A stretch of DNA of 64,000 nt from Stenotrophomonas lactitubi (GTDB taxonomy: Bacteria > Pseudomonadota > Gammaproteobacteria > Xanthomonadales > Xanthomonadaceae), in the NCBI RefSeq assembly GCF_002803515.1, contig NZ_PHQX01000001.1:1178001-1242000 (forward strand), given 5' to 3'. Position numbers and translations under genes: made by a program. The notes beneath the pieces are model-generated. The model searched no databases, was not told where the DNA came from, and saw nothing but the letters and a program-made list of their open reading frames with translations. This document shows, piece after piece, positions 41,111 to 50,338 of this stretch (positions within the stretch are counted from its first letter, which is position 1; every line of letters starts with the position of its first letter).

Positions 41111-43783
41111 TCATGCGGCGGCGGGGTCGCGCTTGCCGGTATCGATCCCGTACCGGTCGATCGCCTGCTGCAGCAGGCTCCGTTCGACATGTCCGTCATC
41201 GGCCAGGGCCTTCAGTGCGGCCAGCACGATGAAGTGGCGATCGACCTCGAAGAACGTCCGCAGCGATTCGCGTGTATCCGAGCGGCCGAAACCATCGGTG
41301 CCGAGTGCGATGAAGCGACGATCGCTGATGAAGGGGCGGATCTGGTCGCCGACGATCTTCATGTAATCGGTCGCCACCACCACTGGGCCAGCGTGGTCCT
41401 GCAGGCACTGCTGCACGTAGGGAACGCGCGGCTCGTCGGCCGGATGCAGCAGATTCCAGCGCTCGACAGCCAGGCCGTCGCGGCGCAGTTCGGTCAGGCT
41501 GGTAGCACTCCAGACGTCGCTGGCGATACCGAAATCCTGCTGCAGAAGATCGGCGGCGGCCAGCACTTCGCGCAGGATCGAGCCACTGCCCATCAACTGC
41601 ACGCGAGGCCGTGCAATGGTGTCGGCAGCGGCGGGGCGCAGCAGATAGAGGCCCTTCAGGATGCCGGCTTCGGCGCCGTCGGGCAGGGCCGGGTGCGGGT
41701 AGTTCTCGTTGAGCAGGGTGATGTAGTAGTAGATGTCTTCCTGGTCCACGTACATGCGGCGCAGGCCGTCGTGGATGATCACCGCCAGCTCGAAATTGTA
41801 GGTCGGGTCATAGGACACGCAGCTGGGAATCACCGAAGACAGCACGTGGCTGTGGCCATCGTCGTGCTGCAGGCCTTCGCCCATCAGCGTGGTGCGGCCC
41901 GAGGTGGCGCCAAGCAGGAAGCCACGGGTGCGCGCGTCGGCGGCGGCCCAGGCCAGGTCGCCGACGCGCTGCAGGCCGAACATCGAATAGAAGATGTAGA
42001 ACGGAATCGTGGCCAGGCCGTGGTTGGCGTACGCGGTACCGGCGGCGATCCACGAACAGATCGCGCCGGATTCGTTGATGCCTTCCTGCAGGATCTGGCC
42101 ATCCTTGGCCTCCTTGTAATAGCTCAGCTGGCCAGCATCCTGCGGCGTGTACAACTGCCCGAGGTAAGAGTGGATGCCGATCTGGCGGAACAGGCCTTCC
42201 ATGCCGAAGGTGCGCGATTCATCGGGCACGATCGGGATCACCAGCCTGCCCAGCTCGGGATCCTTGAGCAGGGTGGTGAGGATGCGCACGAAGCCCATGG
42301 TGGTGGACTGGCCGCGATCACCACTGCCCTGCAGTTGGACGTTGAACGTGGACAGTGGTGGCAGTGGCAGCGGATCGAGCTGTGCCAGTCGTGCCGGCAG
42401 CTGGCCACCCTGCGCCTGGCGACGCTGCGCGAAGTAGATCGCCTCCGGGCTGCCCGGTTGCGGGCGCAGGTACGGCATCTCTTCCAGTTGTTCATCGCTG
42501 ATCGGCAGATCGAAACGGTCGCGGAAGGCGCGCACCGCATCGGTGCTCATCTTCTTCAACTGGTGATTGATGTTCTGGCCTTCGCCGGCCTCACCCATGC
42601 CGAAGCCCTTCACCGTCTTGGCCAGCACCACGGTCGGCCGGCCCGTGGTGTTCACTGCCTGCCGGTAGGCGGCGAATACCTTCTGCGGATCGTGGCCGCC
42701 GCGTGCCAGTGCCCAGATCTCGTCGTCGCTCATGTCCGCCACCAGCGCCAGCAGTTCCGGGTAGTGCCCGAAGAAGTGTTCGCGTACGTAGGCGCCGCTC
42801 TGCGACTTGAAGGTCTGGTAGTCGCCATCCACGCACTCCATCATGCGCTGGCGCAGCAGCCCGCTGTGATCGCGTGCCAGCAGCTCGTCCCAGCCACCGC
42901 CCCAGATCACCTTGATCACGTTCCAGCCGGCGGCACGGAAGGTACCTTCCAGTTCCTGGATTACCTTGGCGTTGCCGCGCACCGGTCCGTCCAGGCGCTG
43001 CAGGTTGCAGTTGACCACGAACACCAGGTTGTCCAGGCGCTCGCGCCCGGCCAGCGAGATGGCCGCCAGCGATTCGGGCTGGTCCATTTCGCCATCACCG
43101 AGGAAGGCCCAGACCTTGCGACCCTGATGCTGCTTCAGCCCGCGGTATTCCAGGTAGCGCATGTAACGGGCCTGATAGGCCGCGGTCAGCGGGCCCAGGC
43201 CCATCGATACGGTGGGGAACTGCCAGAACTCCGGCATCAATCGTGGGTGCGGATACGAGGACAGGCCCTCACGACCGGCTTCGCGGCGGAAGTTGTCCAT
43301 GCGCTCGGCGCTGATGCGGCCTTCCACGAAGGCACGGCCATAGATGCCGGGTGCGGAATGGCCCTGGATGTAGATCATGTCGCCGTCGAAGGTGTCGGTA
43401 CGGCCACGGAAGAAGTGATCGAAGCCTACGTCATACATGACCGCTGCGGACTGGTAGGTGGCGATGTGGCCACCGACGTTGGAATGCTTGCCGGCGCGCA
43501 GCACCATCACCATGGCGTTCCAGCGGATCATCGCGTTCAACCGACGCTCGATGGCCAGGTCGCCCGGGTAGGTGGGCTGGCGTTCGGGGGGGATCGTGTT
43601 GGTGTAGGCGGTCCATGCGCGGGTGTGCAGGTCGCCATGCTGCTGCACGTCGAGGTCATCGAGCTGGTCCAGCAGATAGTGCGCGCGGGGGCGGCCGCCA
43701 GCCTCGATCACCGCGTGCAGCGACTCGCGCCATTCGCGGGTTTCCTGCGGATCGGTGTCGAGAGGGAAGTGTGCCTGGTTCAT
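41111..43783 (-). CDS. aceE: Pyruvate dehydrogenase E1 component, homodimeric type
   Basis: The 890-residue enzyme decarboxylates pyruvate with thiamine diphosphate and passes acetyl to E2 lipoyl groups. It is the homodimeric AceE form: HIATYQSAAVMYDVGFDHFF near the N terminus, the ThDP motif GDGEMDQPES with NCNLQRLDGPVRGN, and the C-terminal half with MEGLFRQIGI and GRTTLMGEGLQHDDGHS. The start at 43783 gives the usual MNQAHFPLDTDPQETREWRESL. No E2 or E3 gene is next to it, so it functions with subunits encoded elsewhere or is a second copy. Confidence 0.93.
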   Translation of the reverse strand: MNQAHFPLDTDPQETREWRESLHAVIEAGGRPRAHYLLDQLDDLDVQQHGDLHTRAWTAYTNTIPPERQPTYPGDLAIERRLNAMIRWNAMVMVLRAGKHSNVGGHIATYQSAAVMYDVGFDHFFRGRTDTFDGDMIYIQGHSAPGIYGRAFVEGRISAERMDNFRREAGREGLSSYPHPRLMPEFWQFPTVSMGLGPLTAAYQARYMRYLEYRGLKQHQGRKVWAFLGDGEMDQPESLAAISLAGRERLDNLVFVVNCNLQRLDGPVRGNAKVIQELEGTFRAAGWNVIKVIWGGGWDELLARDHSGLLRQRMMECVDGDYQTFKSQSGAYVREHFFGHYPELLALVADMSDDEIWALARGGHDPQKVFAAYRQAVNTTGRPTVVLAKTVKGFGMGEAGEGQNINHQLKKMSTDAVRAFRDRFDLPISDEQLEEMPYLRPQPGSPEAIYFAQRRQAQGGQLPARLAQLDPLPLPPLSTFNVQLQGSGDRGQSTTMGFVRILTTLLKDPELGRLVIPIVPDESRTFGMEGLFRQIGIHSYLGQLYTPQDAGQLSYYKEAKDGQILQEGINESGAICSWIAAGTAYANHGLATIPFYIFYSMFGLQRVGDLAWAAADARTRGFLLGATSGRTTLMGEGLQHDDGHSHVLSSVIPSCVSYDPTYNFELAVIIHDGLRRMYVDQEDIYYYITLLNENYPHPALPDGAEAGILKGLYLLRPAAADTIARPRVQLMGSGSILREVLAAADLLQQDFGIASDVWSATSLTELRRDGLAVERWNLLHPADEPRVPYVQQCLQDHAGPVVVATDYMKIVGDQIRPFISDRRFIALGTDGFGRSDTRESLRTFFEVDRHFIVLAALKALADDGHVERSLLQQAIDRYGIDTGKRDPAAA

Positions 43784-44054
43784 GCTGCGTCTCCAGAGAG
43801 CGCCGGTCGGCATCTGCGCGACACCGCCGGCAGGGCGACAGCTCTGGAGCGGAGTCGCGCCGGCAGGGCCGTGGCGCGGGGGCGGCCTTGGTGGCTGCCG
43901 GGGAGACAAGCGTAGGCGGCGCATGGGTTGGCCGGTAGACAGGTGAGGGTTGGGTCTGCGCGAACCTGCGCTTTGCCCGGCGGCGCTGCAATGCGGTTGT
44001 CATCGTCGGTGTGCACCCTGCTGGGTTTTCCAGCCTCGGGGTGGTTGGTCGGTT

Positions 44055-44570
44055 GTGAACAGCGTCAGGATCTGGGAGAAGAGCTACGCCCTGCGGCGCC
44101 GCCTGCTGCGTGGCTTCTTCCTTCGGCGTGGTTCACAGGCTGCCGATGCCGAGGATCTGGCGCAGGAGGTCTACCTGCGCCTGCTGCGCAGCACCGGCGA
44201 AGACGCCGCGGCGATCGAGAACCCTGAAGCCTATCTGTTCGCGGTGGCAGCCAACCTGGCCCGTGAACAGGCACGTTCGCGCTCCGGCCTGCCGCAGATC
44301 GAGGATGTTGATCTGCTGGCCGAGGTGCTCAGCAGCGAGGAGGACATCGAGGGTGATTTCGAGCGTGCGCAGCGCTGGAGCGGGATCCGCGGCGCCATCG
44401 CGCAACTGCCACCCACGACGCGGCGGGTGATGGAACTGCACTACCGCGAAGGATTGGATTGCCAACAGGTTGGGGCGCAGCTGGATGTGTCGGTGCACAT
44501 GGTGCGCAAGCACATCGGCAAGGGCCTGGATGCCTGCAGGAAGGCGCTGGGCGCCGGGAAGGACGGATGA
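44055..44570 (+). CDS. RNA polymerase ECF sigma factor, FecI type
   Basis: The protein has 171 residues from a GTG start. Region 2 is seen in LRGFFLRRGSQAADAEDLAQEVYLRLLR and the NPEAYLFAVAANLARE helix; region 4 in LPPTTRRVMELHYREGLDCQQVGAQLDVSVHMVRKHIGKGL. This is the FecI pattern, normally controlling a TonB-dependent receptor in response to its ligand. The stop overlaps fecR by 4 bp. Starts further upstream are possible, but the segment before residue 1 is unconserved and Cys-rich. I found no Fur box in the 271-bp gap to aceE. Confidence 0.88.
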   Translation: MNSVRIWEKSYALRRRLLRGFFLRRGSQAADAEDLAQEVYLRLLRSTGEDAAAIENPEAYLFAVAANLAREQARSRSGLPQIEDVDLLAEVLSSEEDIEGDFERAQRWSGIRGAIAQLPPTTRRVMELHYREGLDCQQVGAQLDVSVHMVRKHIGKGLDACRKALGAGKDG

Positions 44571-45604
44571 ACCGGCAGGAGCCTGCAGCGATGGATGACG
44601 AGGTGGCCGAACAGGCTGCGCAGTGGTTCCTGTGCAACCGCGAGGGTGAGCTGAGCGCCGTGCAGCGCGCCGAGTTCATGGCGTGGATGAAGGGCTCGCC
44701 CGAGCACGTGCGCGCGTACCTGCATGCCCTGCATCTGCACCGGCAGGTGGGCGCGGCGATGTCGGTGCACCCGCAGGAACAGGGAAGCAGGGCAGTGCTG
44801 CCGATGCTGCCGGCAACGGCGAAAGTGGTGCCGTTGTTTGCCGCGCCCGTGTCCGCGCCGCGCGCCGTGGTTGCAACACGAACGCGCCGGCCGCTCTGGA
44901 GGCGGGTGGCTGCGGTGGCGTGCGGACTGTTGCTGGTGGCCGGTCTGCTGCCGTGGCTGATGCCGCGCGAACAGATGCTGGTCGCCGGGCACGGGCAACT
45001 GCGTGAGGTGGTGCTGGCTGACCAGACCCAGGTGCGGCTGAATGCAGACAGCCGTCTGCGGGTGACCATCGGCTGGTTCAGCCGCCGCGTCGAACTGCTG
45101 CAGGGCGAGGCCACGTTTGATATCGCAGCGGATCGCCGGCCCTTCGAGGTACGGGTCGGTGATCTGCAGATCCGTGACATCGGCACCGTGTTCGATGTGT
45201 CGCGCCGGTTGCAGAGCACGCGTATCGGCGTGGTATCCGGCCAGGTGGAGGTCTGGACCGCCGGTGATGGGCAACGCCGGCTGGCGCAGCTGCCCGCCGG
45301 GCGGGTGGTCCAAGTCGATCATCTCAGCCATGCGGTGCAGCCGCTGGAAATACCGATGTCCATGCTGCTGGACTGGCAGCAGCGCCGGGTGTCGTTCCGT
45401 GATGAGCGGCTGGACGAGGTGGCGGCTGCGTTCAACCGGCACAACCAGGTGCAGGTGCGGGTGACCGATGACGTGGCGCGGGCGGCGCGCCTGTCGGGCA
45501 GCCTGGAGGCGCACCGGGTCGCTGCGCTGCAGGCATTCCTGCAGCGGGACGCGCGCTTCGTCATCCGCCGCGAACAGGACACGGTATGGGTCTCCAGCCG
45601 CTGA
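44567..45604 (+). CDS. FecR family anti-sigma/signal transducer
   Basis: The 345-residue protein has a cytoplasmic anti-sigma N terminus (DUF4880: EQAAQWFLCNREGELSAVQRAEFMAWM), a transmembrane helix (about 110-130, VAAVACGLLLVAGLLPWLM), the periplasmic FecR domain (DQTQVRLNADSRLRV, then DIGTVFDVS and VSGQVEVW) and a C-terminal STN-binding domain (DUF4974, about 260-345). It would hold the FecI sigma until the STN domain of the loaded receptor touches it. It overlaps the sigma gene by 4 bp and is followed after 138 bp by that receptor. Confidence 0.9.
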   Translation: MNRQEPAAMDDEVAEQAAQWFLCNREGELSAVQRAEFMAWMKGSPEHVRAYLHALHLHRQVGAAMSVHPQEQGSRAVLPMLPATAKVVPLFAAPVSAPRAVVATRTRRPLWRRVAAVACGLLLVAGLLPWLMPREQMLVAGHGQLREVVLADQTQVRLNADSRLRVTIGWFSRRVELLQGEATFDIAADRRPFEVRVGDLQIRDIGTVFDVSRRLQSTRIGVVSGQVEVWTAGDGQRRLAQLPAGRVVQVDHLSHAVQPLEIPMSMLLDWQQRRVSFRDERLDEVAAAFNRHNQVQVRVTDDVARAARLSGSLEAHRVAALQAFLQRDARFVIRREQDTVWVSSR

Positions 45605-45622
45605 TCCCGGTTGGGCGATGGG

Positions 45623-45640
45623 CTGTCAGAAAAAATTCAT
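45623..45640 (+). promoter_or_regulatory. Candidate Pho box upstream of the STN-domain receptor
   Basis: Half-sites CTGTCAG and AATTCAT flank an AAAA spacer and match 10 of 14 PhoB consensus positions. The site is 102 bp before the receptor ATG, in the gap after fecR. The second half-site is weak. Confidence 0.3.
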
Positions 45641-45742
45641 CGAATCGGCGTTCTCCACTTCCGCCGATGCCGGCTCTTACTTGGGAGAAGCCGCTGTCGA
45701 ATGTCGACGCAGCAGCAGTCCTCTCTCCTGCAAGGAACCGTG

Positions 45743-48676
45743 ATGCGCAAGAAGCTCTATCTGTCGGTGGTACTGGCCTTGTCTCCCTGCCTGGGCGCAC
45801 ATGCGCAGGCGGTGTCGTCCAACGGGCTTGAGACCAAGGTTACTGCAGCGATCGCCGCGCAGCCTTTGAGCCAGGCACTGGAGCAGCTGTCACGCAGCTC
45901 CGGCGTGCAGTTCCTGTATGCCGGCGCGGGCAATGCACCCATGGCGGGCGCGGTACCGCGGGGGGCCACCGTCAAGCAGGCGCTGGACACGCTGCTGGCC
46001 GGCACCGGCCTGCGCTACACGGTGCTGGACGGCAACGTGATCGCCATCGATGCGGCACCGGCACAGCGCGAAACCGGGCCGGCCGCACCGGCACCGCAGC
46101 AGCCGCAAGCCGTGGTCGCTCCGACGCTGGGAACGATCAAGGTGATCGCCGCCCATGAGGTGATCGATCAGAAGAAAACCTCGCCGGTGATCAAGGATTC
46201 GGTGATCTACGATGAGATGGACAGCTACGGCGATGAGACGCTGGCCGAGAGCCTGATGGCCGCGCCCGGTCTGAGTGCGGTGGAAGATGCGGGCGAACCG
46301 CGCTATGTGACCGTGCGCGGCGTGCAGGCCAATCTCAACTACACGACCATCGACGGCATCGCGATCGCAAGCGTGGGTGGCAGTGGCTCCGGCGAGCGCA
46401 TGAACAACCTGCAGCTGATTCCCAGCGACATCGGCACCCGCACGGACATCTACAAGAGTTTCAGCGCCGAGCAGGCACCGGATGCCATTGGTGGTGTGAT
46501 CGACATCATCAGCCGCAGTGCCTTTGACCGCTCCGGCAAGTATGTGTTCGCCGACGTGGCCGGCATCTATTCCACGGCCGAGACCAATGTGGGGCGCAGC
46601 GCGGGCGGCGACCACAAGACCCTGGGCCACTTCGGCAAGAGCGCCAAAGCGGTGTTCTCCAACCAGTTCGGTGCCGATGACCAGTTCGGCATCGTCGCTG
46701 TTGCGCGCTATGAACAGCGCTCGCGCAACAGCGTCAAGCGCTGGGTGGAATCGAACTATTACTACAACGATGCCGGCAAGTACCTCACCGATGGCACTAC
46801 CGGCCCGGACGAGGCGAAAGGCTGGAACGGCCTGCGCGCGCCGGGCAACTTCAGCACCGGCACCTACACCAACTACATCACCAACTTCGGTGGTTCGGCC
46901 AAGCTGGAATGGAAGCCGTCGGATGATCCGTTCTATGCCTCGCTGCTGTTGTACTCGTACCGGTTCTACGAGAACTCGACGATGAACAAGACCGATCTGT
47001 ATGGCAATGCCAAGTTCCCGATACGCAACCAGACCGAGGACGGCGGCACCACCCAGATCAACAGCATCTACATCAAGAATCGCCATGACCGCTGGGACCG
47101 CAGCAACCGCGGTGCGATCGCCAGCTTCAACTGGGATATCGGCGACCTTTCGCGGCTGACGCTGCGCGCCGGCCACACCGAAGAGACCTTCCACAACACC
47201 CAGGTCTACTGGGGCGTACGCGCGTACCCGAGCAACCTGTTCGTCGACTATGCCAACGACAGCCATGGCTTTCCGAACGCGGTGGGCGTCTCGGACTCCA
47301 GTCTGCTGACCAGCTCGGCGTTCAAGCTCAATCCCGCGCAGGCCTACATCTCGCCGCGTGACGCCAAGGAGAGCATCGACAACCTGCGTGCCGACTTCAG
47401 CTACAACATCGATGCCGATGCGAGCGGCTTCGGTCTCGCCGCCGGTGCCGAGTATCGCCACCTGAAGATCTGGCAGGACATCGATTTCGATTACTACAAG
47501 ACCAGCGCGACCTTGAACGACTATCTGTATCCCGGTTCGACGCTGCTGGGCAGCGTCCCCGGCTTCCCGCTGATCGACAACCGCAAGTGGCATGACGAGC
47601 TGTACCCGAAGCTGGGCAACAACGATGCGGCCTACCCGAATGCCGATTTCACCAGCGACTACAAGTACGTGGAAGACATCGCCAACGCCTACGTGTCGGC
47701 GCATTACGCCTGGGACCGGCTGCTGCTGATCGGTGGCCTGCGCTATGACCATACTTCCTTCGATGCGTTCAGCCCGTTCAGCGACGATGGCGGTACCACC
47801 TACACCTCGGCATTCCGCAAGAGCAGCGGTGGCTACAACAACCTGCTGCCGTCATTGAACGCGACCTTCAAGCTGAGCGAGAACCAGCGCCTGCGTTTTT
47901 CCGCCAGCCGCACGCTGGGCCGGCCGACACCCAGCAACATCGCCCAGGCCACCAGCACCAGCTGTGGCGATGACGAGCTGGGCGGAGGTTTCTGCACCAT
48001 CAAGCAGGGCAATGCCTCGCTGCAGCCGCGCCGCTCGACCAATCTCGACCTGGCCTGGGACCTGTATTTCAACGGCAACAACGGCCTGGTGTCGGTCGCG
48101 TTGTTCGACAAGGTCATCAAGGACGACATCTACACCCTGACCACGTTCGAGAACATCGGCGATGTCCGCTATCGCGTCACCCAGCCGATGAACACCGATG
48201 AGTCCACGCTGCGCGGTGTCGAATTCGCGGTGGCAAACCGAAATCTGCAATGGGGCCGCCACCGCTTCGACATGTACCTCAATGCCACCCGACTGGACGG
48301 ACAGACCAACTACCGTATCAGTGATGGCAGCGAGCGCCGCCTGGACCGCCTGCTGTACCAGCCGGACTGGTCGGTGAACGGCTCGGTGATCTGGCGCATG
48401 CCGTGGAAGAGCTCGCAGCTGCGCGTGTCCGGTACTTACCGCAGCCGCATGCTGGTCGACTTCGGCGATACCCAGTGGCTGGACTCGTACTACGACCCGT
48501 ACATGACCTTCAACCTGGCCTTCAGCCACAAGGTCAGCAAGCACGTGACGCTGAAGTACGAGGCGAAGAACCTGTTCAATACCCAGCCAACCTACAGCAC
48601 CGGTCCGAACGGACGCTTCCGCACCGAGATCGATGACTACGGTCGCTTCTTCTACTTCCACATCATCTACAACTGA
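45743..48676 (+). CDS. TonB-dependent transducer-receptor with N-terminal STN domain
   Basis: The 977-residue protein has a signal peptide (1-23), an STN domain (about 30-108, SQALEQLSRSSGVQFLYAG and VPRGATVKQALDTLLAGTGLRY), a Pro/Gln-rich linker, a plug (ESLMAAPGLSAVEDAGEPRYVTVRGVQ, then DAIGGVIDIIS) and a large barrel ending RFFYFHIIYN. It fits the Xanthomonas/Caulobacter TBDR class. The STN domain marks it as the signal-giving receptor of the FecI/FecR pair upstream. Eleven bp after its stop begins the Tat-exported phosphatase, suggesting that the ligand is phosphorylated. Start at 45743 chosen for signal peptide and AAGGA site. Confidence 0.9.
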   Translation: MRKKLYLSVVLALSPCLGAHAQAVSSNGLETKVTAAIAAQPLSQALEQLSRSSGVQFLYAGAGNAPMAGAVPRGATVKQALDTLLAGTGLRYTVLDGNVIAIDAAPAQRETGPAAPAPQQPQAVVAPTLGTIKVIAAHEVIDQKKTSPVIKDSVIYDEMDSYGDETLAESLMAAPGLSAVEDAGEPRYVTVRGVQANLNYTTIDGIAIASVGGSGSGERMNNLQLIPSDIGTRTDIYKSFSAEQAPDAIGGVIDIISRSAFDRSGKYVFADVAGIYSTAETNVGRSAGGDHKTLGHFGKSAKAVFSNQFGADDQFGIVAVARYEQRSRNSVKRWVESNYYYNDAGKYLTDGTTGPDEAKGWNGLRAPGNFSTGTYTNYITNFGGSAKLEWKPSDDPFYASLLLYSYRFYENSTMNKTDLYGNAKFPIRNQTEDGGTTQINSIYIKNRHDRWDRSNRGAIASFNWDIGDLSRLTLRAGHTEETFHNTQVYWGVRAYPSNLFVDYANDSHGFPNAVGVSDSSLLTSSAFKLNPAQAYISPRDAKESIDNLRADFSYNIDADASGFGLAAGAEYRHLKIWQDIDFDYYKTSATLNDYLYPGSTLLGSVPGFPLIDNRKWHDELYPKLGNNDAAYPNADFTSDYKYVEDIANAYVSAHYAWDRLLLIGGLRYDHTSFDAFSPFSDDGGTTYTSAFRKSSGGYNNLLPSLNATFKLSENQRLRFSASRTLGRPTPSNIAQATSTSCGDDELGGGFCTIKQGNASLQPRRSTNLDLAWDLYFNGNNGLVSVALFDKVIKDDIYTLTTFENIGDVRYRVTQPMNTDESTLRGVEFAVANRNLQWGRHRFDMYLNATRLDGQTNYRISDGSERRLDRLLYQPDWSVNGSVIWRMPWKSSQLRVSGTYRSRMLVDFGDTQWLDSYYDPYMTFNLAFSHKVSKHVTLKYEAKNLFNTQPTYSTGPNGRFRTEIDDYGRFFYFHIIYN

Positions 48677-48687
48677 GGGCGGCCGTC

Positions 48688-50283
48688 TTGGATACGATCA
48701 ATCGCAGGCGCTTCCTCGCCCTGTCGGGACTTTCCGCATTGGGTGCGTGGGCCGGGACAGCGCGTGCGCTGGCTACGCAGAACGATGCGGCGGCGTTGAA
48801 TCCGCGCAATCTGCTGGCCTCGCCGCGCTTTGCCAGTACGCCGTTCACCCTCGGTGTGGCATCCGGTGATCCGTCAGCCGACGGCATGGTGTTGTGGACG
48901 CGGCTGGCCACCGAGCCCCTGATGTTCGGTGGCGGCATGCCCACCCGGCCGATGGTGGTGGGATGGCAGGTGGCCGCCGACGAGACCATGCGCACCGTGG
49001 TGCGGCAGGGAACCTCGCTGGCCCACCCCGAACTTGGCCATGCGCTGCACGTGGAACTGGACGGCCTGCTGCCTGGGCGGCCGTACTGGTACCGCTTCAC
49101 CGTGGGAGGCCATGCCAGTGCGATCGGACGCACCCACACCCTGCCTGCGGCGAACGCGCCGATCAAGCGCGTACGCTTCGCGGTGGCCGGTTGCCAGCAT
49201 TTCGAGGAAGGGCACTACACGGCCTGGCGGCACATTGCCGAGCAACCACTCGATTTCGTGTTCCATTACGGCGACTACATCTACGAGGGCGAAAGCCAGA
49301 CCGGCGTGCGCAAGATGAACGGTCAGCCGTTCACCAACCTGCGCAACCACGTTGGCCCACAGACCTATACGCTCGACGACTATCGCCGCCGCTATGCACA
49401 GTACAAGACCGATGCGGACCTGCAGGCCGCGCACGCCGCGTCACCGTGGTTCATGACGTTCGACGACCATGAAGTGGACAACAACTGGGCGGGTGCCGAA
49501 GACCAGGACGGTACGCCCAGCGAACTGTTCCTGCTGCGCCGCGCACAGGCGTTCCAGGCGTATTACGAGAACATGCCGTTGCGCGCTTCGTCGTTCCCGC
49601 GCGATGGTCATATGCAGATGTTCCGTCGCGCACGCTACGGCACGCTGCTGGACCTGCACCTGCTCGATACCCGCCAGTACCGCAGCAAGCAGGTGGACAT
49701 GGCGCAGCGCGGACAGGTGGAATCTGTCGAGCGCAGCATTGTGGGTGCGAAGCAGGAGCAATGGCTGTTCGATGGCCTGGCCGATGCCGCGCCACGCTGG
49801 CACGCGATCGCGCACCAGGTCTCATTGGGCAATTACATGCGCGAGAAGGACGGCGTGGTGCAATCTTCCGATGACCAGTGGTCCGGCTACCTGTCCAGCC
49901 GCCGGCGCCTGCTCGATCACATCCAGAAGGTGGGCTTCGGTAACGTGGTGACCGCCTGTGGCGATGCACACCGTCACTATGCCAGCGACCTGGTGCAGGA
50001 CAACGTCGATTCCGGGGTGATTTCCAGCGAGTTCCTGGCGACGTCGATCAGCTCGGGCGCTGACGGGCAGGGCGTGGATGCCTATGCAGAGAACCAGCTG
50101 CGGCACAGCCCCCACTTGAAGGCGACGACGGACAAGCGCGGTTACGTGCTGTGTGATGTCACCCGTGATGCCTGGATCGGTGACATGAAGACGCTCGATA
50201 CGGTCATGCGGCCGAACGGCGCGCTGCAGAGCTGGAAGCGCTATGCGGTGGAGCACGGCCGACCGGGGTTGCAGGAGGCCTGA
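48688..50283 (+). CDS. PhoD-type alkaline phosphatase/phosphodiesterase, Tat-exported
   Basis: The 531-residue protein starts with TTG after a GAGGG site 8 bp upstream. A twin-arginine signal (NRRRFLALSGLSALGAWAG) sends the folded enzyme to the periplasm. The N-terminal PhoD_N domain (LGVASGDPSADGMVLWTRL) is followed by the metallophosphoesterase core with YGDYIYEGE (about 193-201) and FDDHEVDNNW (about 258-268), then CGDAHRHYASDL. Family members use Ca2+ and Fe3+ to cleave phosphomono- and diesters. It is translated right after the STN receptor and almost certainly co-transcribed. Confidence 0.9.
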   Translation: MDTINRRRFLALSGLSALGAWAGTARALATQNDAAALNPRNLLASPRFASTPFTLGVASGDPSADGMVLWTRLATEPLMFGGGMPTRPMVVGWQVAADETMRTVVRQGTSLAHPELGHALHVELDGLLPGRPYWYRFTVGGHASAIGRTHTLPAANAPIKRVRFAVAGCQHFEEGHYTAWRHIAEQPLDFVFHYGDYIYEGESQTGVRKMNGQPFTNLRNHVGPQTYTLDDYRRRYAQYKTDADLQAAHAASPWFMTFDDHEVDNNWAGAEDQDGTPSELFLLRRAQAFQAYYENMPLRASSFPRDGHMQMFRRARYGTLLDLHLLDTRQYRSKQVDMAQRGQVESVERSIVGAKQEQWLFDGLADAAPRWHAIAHQVSLGNYMREKDGVVQSSDDQWSGYLSSRRRLLDHIQKVGFGNVVTACGDAHRHYASDLVQDNVDSGVISSEFLATSISSGADGQGVDAYAENQLRHSPHLKATTDKRGYVLCDVTRDAWIGDMKTLDTVMRPNGALQSWKRYAVEHGRPGLQEA

Positions 50284-50300
50284 GCCGGCTGTCCTGCCCT

Positions 50301-50328
50301 GTAGAGCCGGGCAAGCGCCCGGCTCTAC
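50301..50328. repeat. Palindromic GTAG element between convergent phosphoesterase genes
   Basis: A perfect hairpin GTAGAGCCGGGC / GCCCGGCTCTAC with an AAGC loop (28 bp) lies between the PhoD and phospholipase stops. It is symmetrical and could end both transcripts. Confidence 0.8.
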
Positions 50329-50338
50329 GGAAGTACTT

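Noticed and set aside
43784..44054. Pho or Fur box upstream of the FecI sigma gene
   Set aside because: A TTGTCAT half-site occurs near 43995, but the second half-site does not match, and no AT-rich Fur-like sequence is present.
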